Assembly: GCA_021821365.1 (NCBI GenBank)
Contig: JAKACN010000007.1
Coordinates: 1-38,077, forward strand
Source of the DNA: Pseudomonadota bacterium
GTDB lineage: Bacteria; Pseudomonadota; Gammaproteobacteria; Burkholderiales; Burkholderiaceae_D
Length of the DNA: 38,077 nucleotides
Reading direction: 5' to 3'
Shown one piece after another: positions 9,698 through 17,741 of this stretch. A program made the position numbers and the translations under genes. The notes beneath the pieces are model-generated. The model was not told the origin of the DNA. It ran no database searches and saw only the letters and a program-made list of their open reading frames with translations. How positions within the stretch are numbered: the first letter of the stretch is position 1; every line of letters begins with the position of its first letter.

Positions 9698-10501
9698 ATG
9701 TCCGACATTCTCAACAAAATCCTCGACGTGAAGGCCGGCGAAGTCTCCGCCGCGAAAAAGCATCGCGACTTTGCAAGCCTGCGCCGCGACGTGGAATCAA
9801 ACGCGGAAGCACGCCAGGCGCTGCGCGGTTTTGAAGCCGGCCTGCGCTCGAAAATCGCCGCCGGCCATGCCGGCGTGATTGCTGAAGTCAAGAAGGCGTC
9901 GCCTTCCAAGGGCGTGCTGCGGGCAGACTTCCAGCCGGCCGAGATTGCCGAATCGTATGCGAAGCACGGCGCCGCCTGCCTGTCGGTGCTGACCGACGTG
10001 CAGTTCTTCCAGGGCTCACCCGACTATCTGAAACAGGCCCGCGCCGCATGCGCGATTCCCGTGCTGCGCAAGGATTTCATCGTCGACCTGTACCAGGTGT
10101 ACGAAGCGCGTTCATGGGGCGCGGATTGCATCCTGCTGATCGTTGCCGCGCTTGATCATGGTTTGATGGCGGAACTGGAAGCCTGCGCGCACGAACTCGG
10201 CATGGGCGTGCTGGTGGAAGTACATGATGCGGACGAACTGGATGCAGCACTAAAGCTCAAGACGTCCCTGCTTGGCATCAACAACCGCAACCTGCGCACG
10301 TTCGAGACGTCGTTGCAGACCACCATCGACTTGCTTCCGCACATTCCGTCGGAAAAGCTGGTGATCACGGAGTCCGGCATTCTGAAGCCGGATGCCGTGA
10401 AGCGCATGCGCGACGCGGACGTGCACGCCTTCCTGGTCGGCGAGGCCTTCATGCGCGCACCCGACCCGGGAGCCGAACTGGCACGTCTTTTCAGTCTCTG
10501 A
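9698..10501 (+). CDS. trpC: Indole-3-glycerol phosphate synthase
   Basis: The 267-residue (beta/alpha)8 barrel cyclises CdRP to indole-3-glycerol phosphate. Signatures are [12 protein letters not shown] with the catalytic lysines, [37 protein letters not shown] and ITESGI followed by AFLVGEAFM. It is monofunctional; no TrpF domain is fused. It ends trpEGDC, so trpF, trpB and trpA must be elsewhere. The stop is only 7 nt from the stop of the convergent peptidase gene, and no terminator hairpin is visible between them. Confidence 0.97.
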   Translation: MSDILNKILDVKAGEVSAAKKHRDFASLRRDVESNAEARQALRGFEAGLRSKIAAGHAGVIAEVKKASPSKGVLRADFQPAEIAESYAKHGAACLSVLTDVQFFQGSPDYLKQARAACAIPVLRKDFIVDLYQVYEARSWGADCILLIVAALDHGLMAELEACAHELGMGVLVEVHDADELDAALKLKTSLLGINNRNLRTFETSLQTTIDLLPHIPSEKLVITESGILKPDAVKRMRDADVHAFLVGEAFMRAPDPGAELARLFSL

Positions 10502-10508
10502 AATCCCG

Positions 10509-12317
10509 CTAAGCCGTTTTCGTTCCCAGCCAGGCAGCGCGCTGGCGTGCGTGCGCCGCGGGCTTCGCGTGTCCTGTGAGCGACATCTGCGGCGCGTCGT
10601 CAGTCGCCAGCGTCGCGCTGAATACCATCAATTCATCGCGGCGGAAGGCATGCACTGTCACGGCATCGTCGATGCGATAGCGTGACAGCAGGTTGTCCAG
10701 ATTGCTTGCCGTCACCCGCACACCGTCCATGGCAACAAGAATGTCGCCAGCGGAAAGCCCGGCACGGTGTGCAGCGCCCCCCTCATATACATTGGCGAGC
10801 TTGCAGTCGTTGCCGTCGCGCGTGGTGCGGACGTTCAGGCTCGCTTTCGCCTCCTTGCCATCCTTGTGCTTGTCCGCCACCTCGACGCCAAACGGTGTCA
10901 GCAATCTGGCAAGCGGCAGGTCATCGGTGCCGCGCACGTAACGGTCGAAGAACCGCTTGAGCTTCAGGCCCGTGATCTCATCGAACAGGCGTTCCACATC
11001 GGCTTCAGCCACGCCCACGCCGCCATTGTCGCTGTAGAAATCGCGACCATAGCGCTGCCATAACGCGCGCATCACATCGTCGAGCGACTTCCGCCCCCGG
11101 GTTTCGGTGCGAATCGTCAGGTCAAGCGCGAGTCCGACCAGCGATCCCTTGGTGTAGTAGCTGACGATCGCATTCGGCGAATTTTCATCCTGCCGATAGT
11201 ACTTCGTCCAGGCGTCGAAACTCGACTCTGCAACGCTCTGCTTGGTGCGCCCGCTGCGGCGCAGGACGCCATTGATTGTTTTCGCGAGCAGTTTGAAGTA
11301 GGCGGTTTCGTCGATCACACCGCTGCGCACCAGCATCAGGTCGTCGTAATAGCTGGTGAATCCTTCGAATAGCCATAGCAGCGAGGTGTAACCCTCGGTG
11401 CGCAGATCGTAGGGCGCGAACGCGGCCGGCTTGATGCGCTTGACGTTCCAGGTGTGGAAATACTCGTGGCTGCACAGGCCGAGATACGTGCGATAGCCGT
11501 CGCTCATCCCCTTCTGCCCCTTGACCGGCAGATCGCTGCGCGAGCAGACCAGAGCCGTGGAGGCGCGATGCTCGAGACCGCCGTAGCCGTCGCCCACTGC
11601 GAGCGTCATGAACACATAGCGGTTCATCGGCGCACACCGGCTCTTCGGCTCGAACAGGATGATCTGCTCCTCGCAAATCTTTTTCAGGTCCGCGGCAAGT
11701 CGGGCCATGTCCAGGTTCGGCACCCGGCCGGTGAGGACGATGTCATGCGTAACGCCATGCGCTTTGAATGTCGCCAGATCGAAAGTGCCCATTTCGACCG
11801 GATGGTCGATCAGCTCATCGTAGTTGGCGGCGACATAAGTGCCGAATCCGTAGCGCTTCGCCTTTAGTTCGGGCAGCGCGGTGGCGACGCGCCAAGCCTT
11901 GAATACCTCTCCCTCGGGCGGACGGATGTCGACCACATGGCGCAGGTTGTCCTGCTCATGCACGCTGAGGAAAACGCTGGTGCCATTGAAGAAGCCATGC
12001 GTCTGGTCCAGGTGGGCGGCGCGCACGGACAAGTCCCATGCGTAGACTTCGTAGGTGAGTACGAGCGGCCCCTTGCAGGGCTCCGCCTGCCAGGTGTGCT
12101 TGTCACGTTTTTTCAGGGCGATGCGCGCATCGCCGGATGATGCGCCGATACGTACGATGTTGCGCGCGAATTCGCGGATCATGTAGCTGCCAGGAATCCA
12201 CGCGGGTAGGGAAAAGACCTGGCCGACGGGATCGGGTTTGTCGACGGTCAGCGTGACTTCGAACAGGTGCGCTGCGAGATCCTTGGGCGTAATCGTGTAA
12301 TAAACCGCGTTTTTCAT
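10509..12317 (-). CDS. M61 family metallopeptidase with PDZ domain
   Basis: The 602-residue protein matches M61 glycyl-aminopeptidase-type enzymes. An N-terminal beta domain spans about 1-170. The zinc motif HEYFH is at 284-288 (GLCSHEYFHTWNVKRIKP), with the third ligand E318 in WLFEGFTSYYDD. A PDZ domain at about 500-580 contains GLSAGDILVAMDG. Known members prefer peptides with N-terminal Gly or Ala. No signal peptide is evident from the start at 12317. The frame is open further upstream, but 12317 is only 1 nt past the mocA-like stop, so translational coupling supports it. It is last in an apparent acuI-mocA-M61 operon. Confidence 0.9.
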   Translation of the reverse strand: MKNAVYYTITPKDLAAHLFEVTLTVDKPDPVGQVFSLPAWIPGSYMIREFARNIVRIGASSGDARIALKKRDKHTWQAEPCKGPLVLTYEVYAWDLSVRAAHLDQTHGFFNGTSVFLSVHEQDNLRHVVDIRPPEGEVFKAWRVATALPELKAKRYGFGTYVAANYDELIDHPVEMGTFDLATFKAHGVTHDIVLTGRVPNLDMARLAADLKKICEEQIILFEPKSRCAPMNRYVFMTLAVGDGYGGLEHRASTALVCSRSDLPVKGQKGMSDGYRTYLGLCSHEYFHTWNVKRIKPAAFAPYDLRTEGYTSLLWLFEGFTSYYDDLMLVRSGVIDETAYFKLLAKTINGVLRRSGRTKQSVAESSFDAWTKYYRQDENSPNAIVSYYTKGSLVGLALDLTIRTETRGRKSLDDVMRALWQRYGRDFYSDNGGVGVAEADVERLFDEITGLKLKRFFDRYVRGTDDLPLARLLTPFGVEVADKHKDGKEAKASLNVRTTRDGNDCKLANVYEGGAAHRAGLSAGDILVAMDGVRVTASNLDNLLSRYRIDDAVTVHAFRRDELMVFSATLATDDAPQMSLTGHAKPAAHARQRAAWLGTKTA

Positions 12318-12318
12318 T

Positions 12319-12945
12319 TCAATCCAGTGTGTTGTTACCGCCGCCTGCCGCCAACACCATGGCCGCAAGTTCTGTGACGGTATCGATATCCTGCAGGATG
12401 CCGGGATCATCCGTAAGGACTTCGATCAACGGCAGCGTCTTGAGGAGTATGCGTGCGCCCTGGTCGCCGCGCAGAGCCAGCAAGCGGGGCAGATGCGCGC
12501 GGCCGAATGCGACGGGGTTGCCGCGCTGGCCGCGATACATCGGCACTGCGATGTCGGTGTCGCGGCCGATGGCGGCAACGAGGGCCGCCATCGTATGGGG
12601 TTGTACGAACGGCATGTCCGCCAGTGCGATCAGCCAGCCGGACGCGTCGCCTGCCTGTGAAAGCGCGTGGACTAGCGACGCGGCCATGCCTTCATCCGCA
12701 TTCTCGCAAACCGTCACCTCACAGCCGATCGTTCGCAAGTCCGACGCCAGTGCCTCCTGTTCGGGACGAACGACTGCCAGCACTCCTGGCAGGACCGAGA
12801 GAAGACTCCGTGCCGCTGCGACGGCAACACGTTGTCCACCGGGCAGCGCTTGCAGCAGCTTGTTCTGCGCGCCGGTCGGATCAAATCGCGCGCCCTTTCC
12901 GGCCGCAAGCAGTATCCCCGTCAGCCGGGCGCCGTTGTTATGCAT
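12319..12945 (-). CDS. MobA/MocA-like nucleotidyltransferase
   Basis: This 208-residue NTP-transferase begins GILLAAGKGARFDPTG, the nucleotide-binding loop of the MobA/MocA family. ALADMPFV (metal-binding Asp), GNPVAFGRAHLPRL, LRGDQGARILL and DDPGILQDIDT follow. The pattern resembles molybdenum cofactor cytidylyltransferase (MocA), which makes the MCD cofactor for xanthine-dehydrogenase-family enzymes, more than guanylyltransferase MobA. No molybdoenzyme gene is nearby, so the acceptor is unknown. It starts 5 nt after the acuI stop and ends 1 nt before the M61 start. Confidence 0.8.
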   Translation of the reverse strand: MHNNGARLTGILLAAGKGARFDPTGAQNKLLQALPGGQRVAVAAARSLLSVLPGVLAVVRPEQEALASDLRTIGCEVTVCENADEGMAASLVHALSQAGDASGWLIALADMPFVQPHTMAALVAAIGRDTDIAVPMYRGQRGNPVAFGRAHLPRLLALRGDQGARILLKTLPLIEVLTDDPGILQDIDTVTELAAMVLAAGGGNNTLD

Positions 12946-12950
12946 GTGCC

Positions 12951-13940
12951 CTATACATTGACGTTCACCACCAGCCTGCCGCGGACTTTTCCTTCAATGA
13001 TGTCGCGCGCTTTCACGAGCGCATCGGCCAGCGTGATTTCCTGCGTAATGGCGGCGAGCTTGGCAGCATCGAGGTCGGCGGCAAGTTTCTGCCATGCGGC
13101 GATTCGCCTCGTCTTCGGCGCCATGACGCTGTCGATGCCGATCAGCCGCACGCCGCGCAGAATGAACGGCGCCACCGAGCCGGGAAGATCCAGGCCCTGT
13201 GCCAGTCCGCATGCCGTAACGACACCGCCATAGCGGGTCTGTGCCAACGCATTGACCAGCGTATGCGAGCCGACTGCGTCGACCACGCCCGCCCAGCGCT
13301 CCTTCTGCAAGGGTTTGCCGGGAGCGGACAATTCCGCGCGGTCGATGACTTCCGTAGCGCCAAGCGACTTCAGGTAATCCGCTTCGGCCGACTTGCCGGT
13401 GGATGCCACCACGCGATACCCCCACCCGGACAGGATGGCAACGGCAACGCTGCCGACGCCACCCGACGCGCCCGTTACCAGGATATCGCCGCTGTCTTTC
13501 GTCACGTCGTTATCCTGCAGCGCCATCGCGCACAGCATCGCCGTATAGCCGGCGGTGCCGATCGCCATCGCTGTCTTCGCGGACATGCCCGGCGGGCGCG
13601 GAATCAGCCAGTCGCCCTTCAGCCTGGCGCGTTGTGCGAGGCAACCCATGTGCATTTCGCCCACGCCCCAGCCATTGAGCACGAAAGCATCGCCCTCTTT
13701 CCAGTCCGGATGCGAGGACGCAATCACTTCGCCGGCACCGTCGATGCCGGGCACCATCGGCCACTTGCGCACCACGGGCGATTTGCCGGTGATGGCGAGG
13801 CCGTCCTTGTAGTTGACGGTGGAATAGTCGATACGCACCGTCACGTCGCCATCGGCGGGCAGTTGCGCGTCGTCGAGTTGCGTCAGCCTGGCGTTGGTCG
13901 TGCCGTCTTCATTCTTGTTGAGCAGAATCGCATTGAACAT
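12951..13940 (-). CDS. acuI: AcuI/YhdH-type NADPH-dependent acryloyl-CoA reductase family
   Basis: The 329-residue zinc-independent MDR oxidoreductase matches YhdH/AcuI, which reduces toxic acryloyl-CoA to propionyl-CoA with NADPH. Visible motifs are TVNYKDGLAITGK, VPGIDGAGEV, GTAGYTAMLCA, the Rossmann segment VTGASGGVGSVAV and ACGLAQGLDLPGSVAPFILRGV. The zinc-ligand cysteines of classical alcohol dehydrogenases are absent, as expected. TATAAT at 13967-13972 (minus strand) is a likely -10 and GGAG precedes the start. It is first in the three-gene minus-strand unit. The gene symbol rests on similarity, and the substrate is inferred. Confidence 0.85.
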   Translation of the reverse strand: MFNAILLNKNEDGTTNARLTQLDDAQLPADGDVTVRIDYSTVNYKDGLAITGKSPVVRKWPMVPGIDGAGEVIASSHPDWKEGDAFVLNGWGVGEMHMGCLAQRARLKGDWLIPRPPGMSAKTAMAIGTAGYTAMLCAMALQDNDVTKDSGDILVTGASGGVGSVAVAILSGWGYRVVASTGKSAEADYLKSLGATEVIDRAELSAPGKPLQKERWAGVVDAVGSHTLVNALAQTRYGGVVTACGLAQGLDLPGSVAPFILRGVRLIGIDSVMAPKTRRIAAWQKLAADLDAAKLAAITQEITLADALVKARDIIEGKVRGRLVVNVNV

Positions 13941-14002
13941 AGGGCGCCTCCATGAGTGGATATGCGATTATAGTGCGCGGCCCGCATGTGCGCGCCGATG
14001 TG

Positions 14003-14039
14003 AAAAAGGCGCGCTCTCCATGCAGGAGGCGCGCCTTTT
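14003..14039 (-). terminator. Intrinsic terminator downstream of dsbC
   Basis: AAAAGGCGCGC (14004-14014) pairs perfectly with GCGCGCCTTTT (14029-14039). An inner CTCC/GGAG stem (14016-14019 with 14025-14028) continues it, and the loop is ATGCA. On the minus strand the stem is followed by T5. Being A-rich and T-rich on both flanks it could act bidirectionally. It separates dsbC from acuI. Confidence 0.88.
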
Positions 14040-14055
14040 GCGATGCCCTTTCCGA

Positions 14056-14778
14056 TTACTTCAGCGAGGCCAGTTTGTTTTCCAGCGCGGCGCGGTCGAT
14101 CGCGCCGGGAACGCGCGTACCGTCCGTGAAGAAGATGGTGGGCGTTCCGGTAATCTTCAGCTTTTGGCCAAGCGCCAGAATCTTGTCGTTCGGTGCGGTG
14201 CAGTTGGCTGGCGCAGCGTCGGCTGCTTTGCCTTTCAGCATCCAGTCATCCCATGCCTTGGCGCGATCCGCGGAGCACCAGATGTTGCGCGACTTGACCG
14301 CCGAATCCTCGGCCAGGATGTTGTACATGAAGGTGTAGACCGTTAGGTTGTCCATCTGGCTCAGGGTCTGGCGAAAGCGCTTGCAATAACCGCAATTCGG
14401 ATCTTCGAACACCGCGATGACGCGCTTGCCGTTACCCTTGACGGTTTTCAGCGCGGAGTCGAACGGCAGCTCGGAGAACTTGATCTTCGTGAGCTCGTCG
14501 ACGCGCGCCTTGGTGTGGTCGGTAAAGGTCTTGGTGTCGACCACGCGGCCGATGAACAGGTACTCGCCTTTCGGATCGGTATAGAAGACGTCGCTGCCGA
14601 CCCGCACTTCATACAAACCGCCGTATGGCGTCTTGGTGACGGAGTCGATCTTGACCCCGTCGCCCAGGCGCGGCTCGATCGCTTTGCGGATCGCCGCTTC
14701 CGGCGCGCTTTCCGCCAGTGCCATTCCCGCTGCGAGGCTCAACAGGCCGATTGCGGCCAATCTGGTCAATTTCATCAT
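14056..14778 (-). CDS. dsbC: Thiol:disulfide interchange protein DsbC
   Basis: The 240-residue periplasmic disulfide isomerase begins with signal peptide MMKLTRLAAIGLLSLAAGMA-LA (cleavage near 22). An N-terminal dimerisation domain follows, then a thioredoxin fold with CGYC at 129-132 (FEDPNCGYCKRF) and a cis-Pro loop TGTPTIFF. A second cysteine pair (IWCSADRAK...ANCTAP) matches the structural disulfide of DsbC. The open frame continues upstream into the neighbouring gene, but 14778 is the real start: it gives the signal peptide and lies 26 nt after the upstream stop. ATG-ATG doublet; 14775 is equally possible. DsbD, its reductant, is not in the window. Confidence 0.95.
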   Translation of the reverse strand: MMKLTRLAAIGLLSLAAGMALAESAPEAAIRKAIEPRLGDGVKIDSVTKTPYGGLYEVRVGSDVFYTDPKGEYLFIGRVVDTKTFTDHTKARVDELTKIKFSELPFDSALKTVKGNGKRVIAVFEDPNCGYCKRFRQTLSQMDNLTVYTFMYNILAEDSAVKSRNIWCSADRAKAWDDWMLKGKAADAAPANCTAPNDKILALGQKLKITGTPTIFFTDGTRVPGAIDRAALENKLASLK

Positions 14779-14804
14779 GTCGTTCAGCTCATCTTTCCAT
14801 TGTT

Positions 14805-15998
14805 CTATGGCTTTTTCCCCATGGCATGGGAAATCAATGCCCGTTTTAAGACCGGTAACTTGTTGACCAAGTTCAATCCAAGGTTGCGCGCGACGCGCAG
14901 TGGCTCGAAATCGACAGCAAACAGGCGCTCGAGGCCGTCGGTAGCTGCCTGCATGAGGAAGATGTCCTCCTTGCGGGCACGCGAATAACGCGCGAGGATG
15001 CGCTCGTCGCCGCAATCCCGGTGCTGCTCGCGTTCCGCGACCAGCTTGACCAGGGCCGCGGCATCCGCGAAACCAAGGTTCATGCCGTGGCCCGCCAAAG
15101 GGTGCACGACATGCGCCGCATCGCCGATCAGCGCAACGCGCGGCGCCACGATGGCATGCGGGCGCAGCAGGCTGAGCGGAAATGCCTTCACCGATTCCGG
15201 CTGCACGGGATGGAGCTGCCCCAGTTGATGTCCGGACAGCTGCGCGACACGCTCGGCGAGTTGCGACAGCGGCTCGCGCAGCAGGGTCTGTGCCAAGGCC
15301 TCCGGCGCCGACCAGACGAGGGACGCGCGCTGCCCGGGCAGGGGTAACAGCGCCACGATGCCTTCCGTGGAAGTGAACCACTGATACGCGGTCGCATGGT
15401 GCGGTCTGGTGCATTCGAAATTGGTCACGATCGCGCGCTGCCCGTAGGAGCGGTAATCGATGCCGATATCGCATTGCCCGCGCACCCAGGATTGCGCGCC
15501 GTCCGCACCGACGACCAGGGATGCCTCGATCACATCGCCGTTATCGAGCTGTACGGTCGCCCCCTCTGTAGCTGCGCACAGGCGGGCCGCTCGGCCGGTC
15601 ACAATGCGCATGTTCGGCGCAAATTTGAGCGCGGTATCGAGCGCGTGGTTGAGGTTGCTGTCTTCGACGATCCATGCCAGTGCGCCGGCACGCGCGCCGA
15701 AGGCATCGAAGGCGAGATTGCCCGCCTGTTCGCCATCGCCCCTGACGACCATCGAATCGACTGCCGCCACGCGCGCCGCATCCAGCGCCTGCCATACCTT
15801 CAGCGACGACAGCAGGTCATGCGCAATCTGGTTCAAGGCATAGACGCGCACATCCCAACTCGCGGATTGCGCCGGCTCAGCCGGTACCGCACGGGGCGCC
15901 AGCAGAGTGACGCTGAGGCCGGCCTGCGCAAAACCAAGCGCCGCAGCCTTGCCGACCGCACCGTTTCCGACGATACAAATATTGCTTTGAAAATGCAT
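14805..15998 (-). CDS. UbiH/UbiF/COQ6-family FAD-dependent hydroxylase (ubiquinone biosynthesis)
   Basis: The 397-residue flavoprotein monooxygenase has the FAD Rossmann motif VGNGAVGKAAALGFAQAG at 10-27, the DG motif VVGADGAQSWVRG, and the second FAD motif ALIGDAAHVVHPLAGHGMNLGF. The last is diagnostic of ubiquinone-ring hydroxylases (UbiF, UbiH, UbiI, UbiL, UbiM). Which ring position it hydroxylates cannot be decided by eye. It precedes dsbC on the same strand with a 26-nt gap. UbiX is also in this window at 25582. Confidence 0.88.
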   Translation of the reverse strand: MHFQSNICIVGNGAVGKAAALGFAQAGLSVTLLAPRAVPAEPAQSASWDVRVYALNQIAHDLLSSLKVWQALDAARVAAVDSMVVRGDGEQAGNLAFDAFGARAGALAWIVEDSNLNHALDTALKFAPNMRIVTGRAARLCAATEGATVQLDNGDVIEASLVVGADGAQSWVRGQCDIGIDYRSYGQRAIVTNFECTRPHHATAYQWFTSTEGIVALLPLPGQRASLVWSAPEALAQTLLREPLSQLAERVAQLSGHQLGQLHPVQPESVKAFPLSLLRPHAIVAPRVALIGDAAHVVHPLAGHGMNLGFADAAALVKLVAEREQHRDCGDERILARYSRARKEDIFLMQAATDGLERLFAVDFEPLRVARNLGLNLVNKLPVLKRALISHAMGKKP

Positions 15999-16082
15999 GA
16001 GGCAAGTGCCCGATAGAAATGAAAAGCGAAGCGTTCAGATCGCATTATAGCCGTTGCGGCATAGTCTGCTTTGCAAAAAGGC

Positions 16083-16110
16083 TTGCATAATCCAACAGGT
16101 TTGCTATACT
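16083..16110 (+). promoter_or_regulatory. tRNA-Phe promoter
   Basis: TTGCAT (16083-16088), a 16-bp spacer and TATACT (16105-16110) lie just before the tRNA. The GC-rich TGCGCGCC follows the -10, as in stringently controlled stable-RNA promoters. The start would be near 16117, leaving a very short 5' leader. Confidence 0.65.
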
Positions 16111-16120
16111 TGCGCGCCTT

Positions 16121-16196
16121 GGCCTGGTAGCTCAGTTGGTAGAGCAGAGGATTGAAAATCCTTGTGTCGGTGGTTCGATTCCGCCCCGGGCCACCA
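16121..16196 (+). tRNA. tRNA-Phe (anticodon GAA)
   Basis: The 76-nt sequence folds as a cloverleaf. Acceptor GGCCTGG pairs with CCGGGCC (one G-U). The D arm contains AGCTCAGTTGGTAGAGC, the anticodon loop is TTGAAAA with anticodon GAA, and the T arm is GGTGGTTCGATTCCGCC. CCA is encoded. An intrinsic terminator follows 17 nt later. Confidence 0.98.
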
Positions 16197-16213
16197 GGAA
16201 ATTCCCGATAAAG

Positions 16214-16246
16214 CGCCAACCCGCACAGGTTGGCGTTTTTGTTTTT
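16214..16246 (+). terminator. Intrinsic terminator of tRNA-Phe
   Basis: CGCCAACC (16214-16221) pairs with GGTTGGCG (16228-16235) over a 6-nt loop CGCACA, followed by TTTTTGTTTTT. Confidence 0.92.
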
Positions 16247-16878
16247 GCCGTTGCCAACTTCTCCAGCGCCATGCGCCGGCCTGTCGCAACTGCCCGTCCG
16301 CTCAGGCACAAACGGCAGCAGTTCTTTTTTCATTGATCCCAATCATTGCACCGCGGCATTCAACCGGCAGATACTTCGTCGTCGATTTGAGCCTCATCAC
16401 CGCTAACTGCCTTCGATTACGCAGTACCCGCGACGACATGTTGAACTGAACGGTTCGAACATGCGCGTTCAGCCACCTGTCGCCGACGATATCGTCAAGC
16501 CGTAACCGGAGACCTGCGCTGCCGACACGATCGGCGGCGGGAGTCGGGAGTTATGAAACGATCCAACGCCCCATTCCGGGCGTTGCTCGGTGTCGGCCGA
16601 ACAGTGCCGACATTTTCGGAATCTGCGCTGGATTCCTTTTTTTCCAGCCTGTTGCCACTCCTTTTCCTTTTTTCATCGGCACATCCGCTCCAGTTTCATG
16701 CTCCAGCGCAGCGACGCAGAACGCGTCCGGCCGTATGCCGCTCTCGATGTTCTGCGACATGCCGCGCGCCTCGCCTTCAAAAGTTTGCTTCACCTCCCCA
16801 CGCCGCGACCAGCATCTGCTGCACCGGCACTCTACAAGAGCAACAACACGCTGAACGCACTTACCCGCGAGGCCCTAC
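16247..16878 (+). other. Long noncoding stretch between tRNA-Phe and the rquA-like gene
   Basis: About 630 bp contain no convincing gene. A 148-codon frame from ATG 16553 has GGGAG close upstream, but it runs out of frame into the next gene and its Ser/Pro/Arg-rich composition looks noncoding. The first ~270 bp hold nothing I recognise. From 16521 to 16643 there is a series of hairpins listed separately. Pyrimidine-rich T runs continue to about 16675. The stretch is unusually long for a window where most genes are tightly packed. Confidence 0.6.
16521..16643 (+). promoter_or_regulatory. Structured leader with mutually exclusive hairpins and terminator-like elements
   Basis: Four hairpins lie in 123 nt. 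A: GCCGA/TCGGC (16521-16535). B: CAACGCCC/GGGCGTTG (16564-16571 with 16578-16585). C: TGTCGGC/GCCGACA (16591-16597 with 16606-16612) followed by TTTT. D: GGAATC/GATTCC (16618-16623 with 16631-16636) followed by T7. The first seven bases of A, GCCGACA, equal the 3' arm of C, so A's arm could instead pair with the 5' arm of C and prevent terminator C. That is an attenuator-like geometry about 240 nt upstream of the gene. No known riboswitch class was recognised. Confidence 0.45.
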
Positions 16879-17613
16879 ATGGACAATTCGTTCGACAGCA
16901 CGGCAGTTTCCGATCTTGTTCCCGACATGCCGCAGTATGCGGTGCCCGACTATCTGCAGGACAATTACTGGTGGGCTTACGTACATCCGCGCGCCGTGAA
17001 TTTCTGGGATCGGCAATGGCTGGTCAACCTCATCCTGCTCGGCAACTACAAGCGCCTGTGCGGCGCGGTGCTGGACGGATTCGACAACAGCCTGCCGGGC
17101 CGCACCATCCAGATCTCCTGCGCCTATGGCGACATCACGCCGCGCCTGTCACGCTGCGTCGAGGCAGGTGGCATGCTTGACGTGATCGACATCCTGCGCG
17201 TCCAGCTCGATAACCTCGCTCCCAAGTTGTCGCCGTGGGCACCCGTCACGCTGCACCAGATGGATTCAACTGCCCTCAAGTTCGCCGACGGCCGTTTCGA
17301 CCGCGCGCTGCTGTTCTTCCTCATGCACGAGCAGCCGATGGCCGTGCGTAAGAAAACTCTCGCGGAGGCGCTGCGCGTGGTCCGGCCGGGCGGAACGATC
17401 ACTATCGTCGACTTTGCCCGTCCGTACCACTCGAATCTGTTCTGCCGCTTCTGGACGCTGGTGCTGACAAGGCTTGAACCTTTCGCCCCCGACATGTGGA
17501 AGGGGGAGATCAGAGACTGGCTGCCCAAGGACGCCAACATCGCCAGCATCAGGCAGGAGAGATTTTTCGGCGGTTTTTTCCAGAAGCTGACAATCACTCT
17601 GGCCGGCGGATAG
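16879..17613 (+). CDS. RquA-like SAM-binding protein (rhodoquinone-biosynthesis methyltransferase homologue)
   Basis: The 244-residue class I methyltransferase-fold protein is patterned like RquA, the enzyme that converts ubiquinone to rhodoquinone in Rhodospirillum rubrum using SAM as amino donor. Visible are DNYWWAYVHPRAV (28-40), DRQWLVNLILLGN (44-56), a non-canonical motif I ISCAYGD (79-85) in place of the usual DxGxG, LDVIDI (100-105), LLFFLMHEQP (144-153), IVDFARP (176-182), LEPFAPDMWKGEI (199-211) and FFGGFFQK (229-236). As I recall RquA, the matching segments read ACVYGD, FFLLHE, VDYHRP and YFGGLYQK, so several aromatic or polar positions differ. It may be a divergent RquA or a paralogue without amination activity. 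A GAGG lies 7 nt before the start. The gene sits between tRNA-Phe and an orphan regulator. Confidence 0.65.
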   Translation: MDNSFDSTAVSDLVPDMPQYAVPDYLQDNYWWAYVHPRAVNFWDRQWLVNLILLGNYKRLCGAVLDGFDNSLPGRTIQISCAYGDITPRLSRCVEAGGMLDVIDILRVQLDNLAPKLSPWAPVTLHQMDSTALKFADGRFDRALLFFLMHEQPMAVRKKTLAEALRVVRPGGTITIVDFARPYHSNLFCRFWTLVLTRLEPFAPDMWKGEIRDWLPKDANIASIRQERFFGGFFQKLTITLAGG

Positions 17614-17630
17614 CATTATCTTGCAGCGAT

Positions 17631-17667
17631 GCATGGAAAGACCTGTTCCGGAACAGCCTTTCCATGC
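17631..17667. repeat. Long inverted repeat with perfect 14-bp core palindrome
   Basis: GCATGGAAAG (17631-17640) and CTTTCCATGC (17658-17667) are perfect 10-bp arms. Between them CTGTTCCGGAACAG (17643-17656) is itself a perfect palindrome. Only AC on the left and C on the right are unpaired. It begins 17 nt after the rquA-like stop. There is no T run after it, so it is not a standard intrinsic terminator; it may stabilise mRNA or bind a protein. Confidence 0.75.
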
Positions 17668-17741
17668 TGTCAACGGCCTCACAGCACCTGTCTTGCGCGC
17701 AGGCCAATCGTCGCGCCGGCTCAATGTGCAGCGGCAAACAA

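Noticed and set aside
8423-9763. A 446-codon minus-strand frame opposite trpG and trpD
   Set aside because: Antisense shadow of two clear tryptophan genes; composition is Arg/His-rich without motifs. The same holds for 6550-7590 opposite trpE.
16553-16999. A 148-codon frame beginning with GGGAG-TT-ATG
   Set aside because: It crosses the hairpin cluster and overlaps the rquA-like gene in another frame. Composition looks noncoding. A short leader peptide there is not excluded but has no support.
17643-17656. CTGTTCCGGAACAG as a LexA box
   Set aside because: LexA sites of the CTG(T)-N-ACAG type need a 16-bp span; this palindrome is 14 bp and GC-centred. No SOS gene is adjacent.
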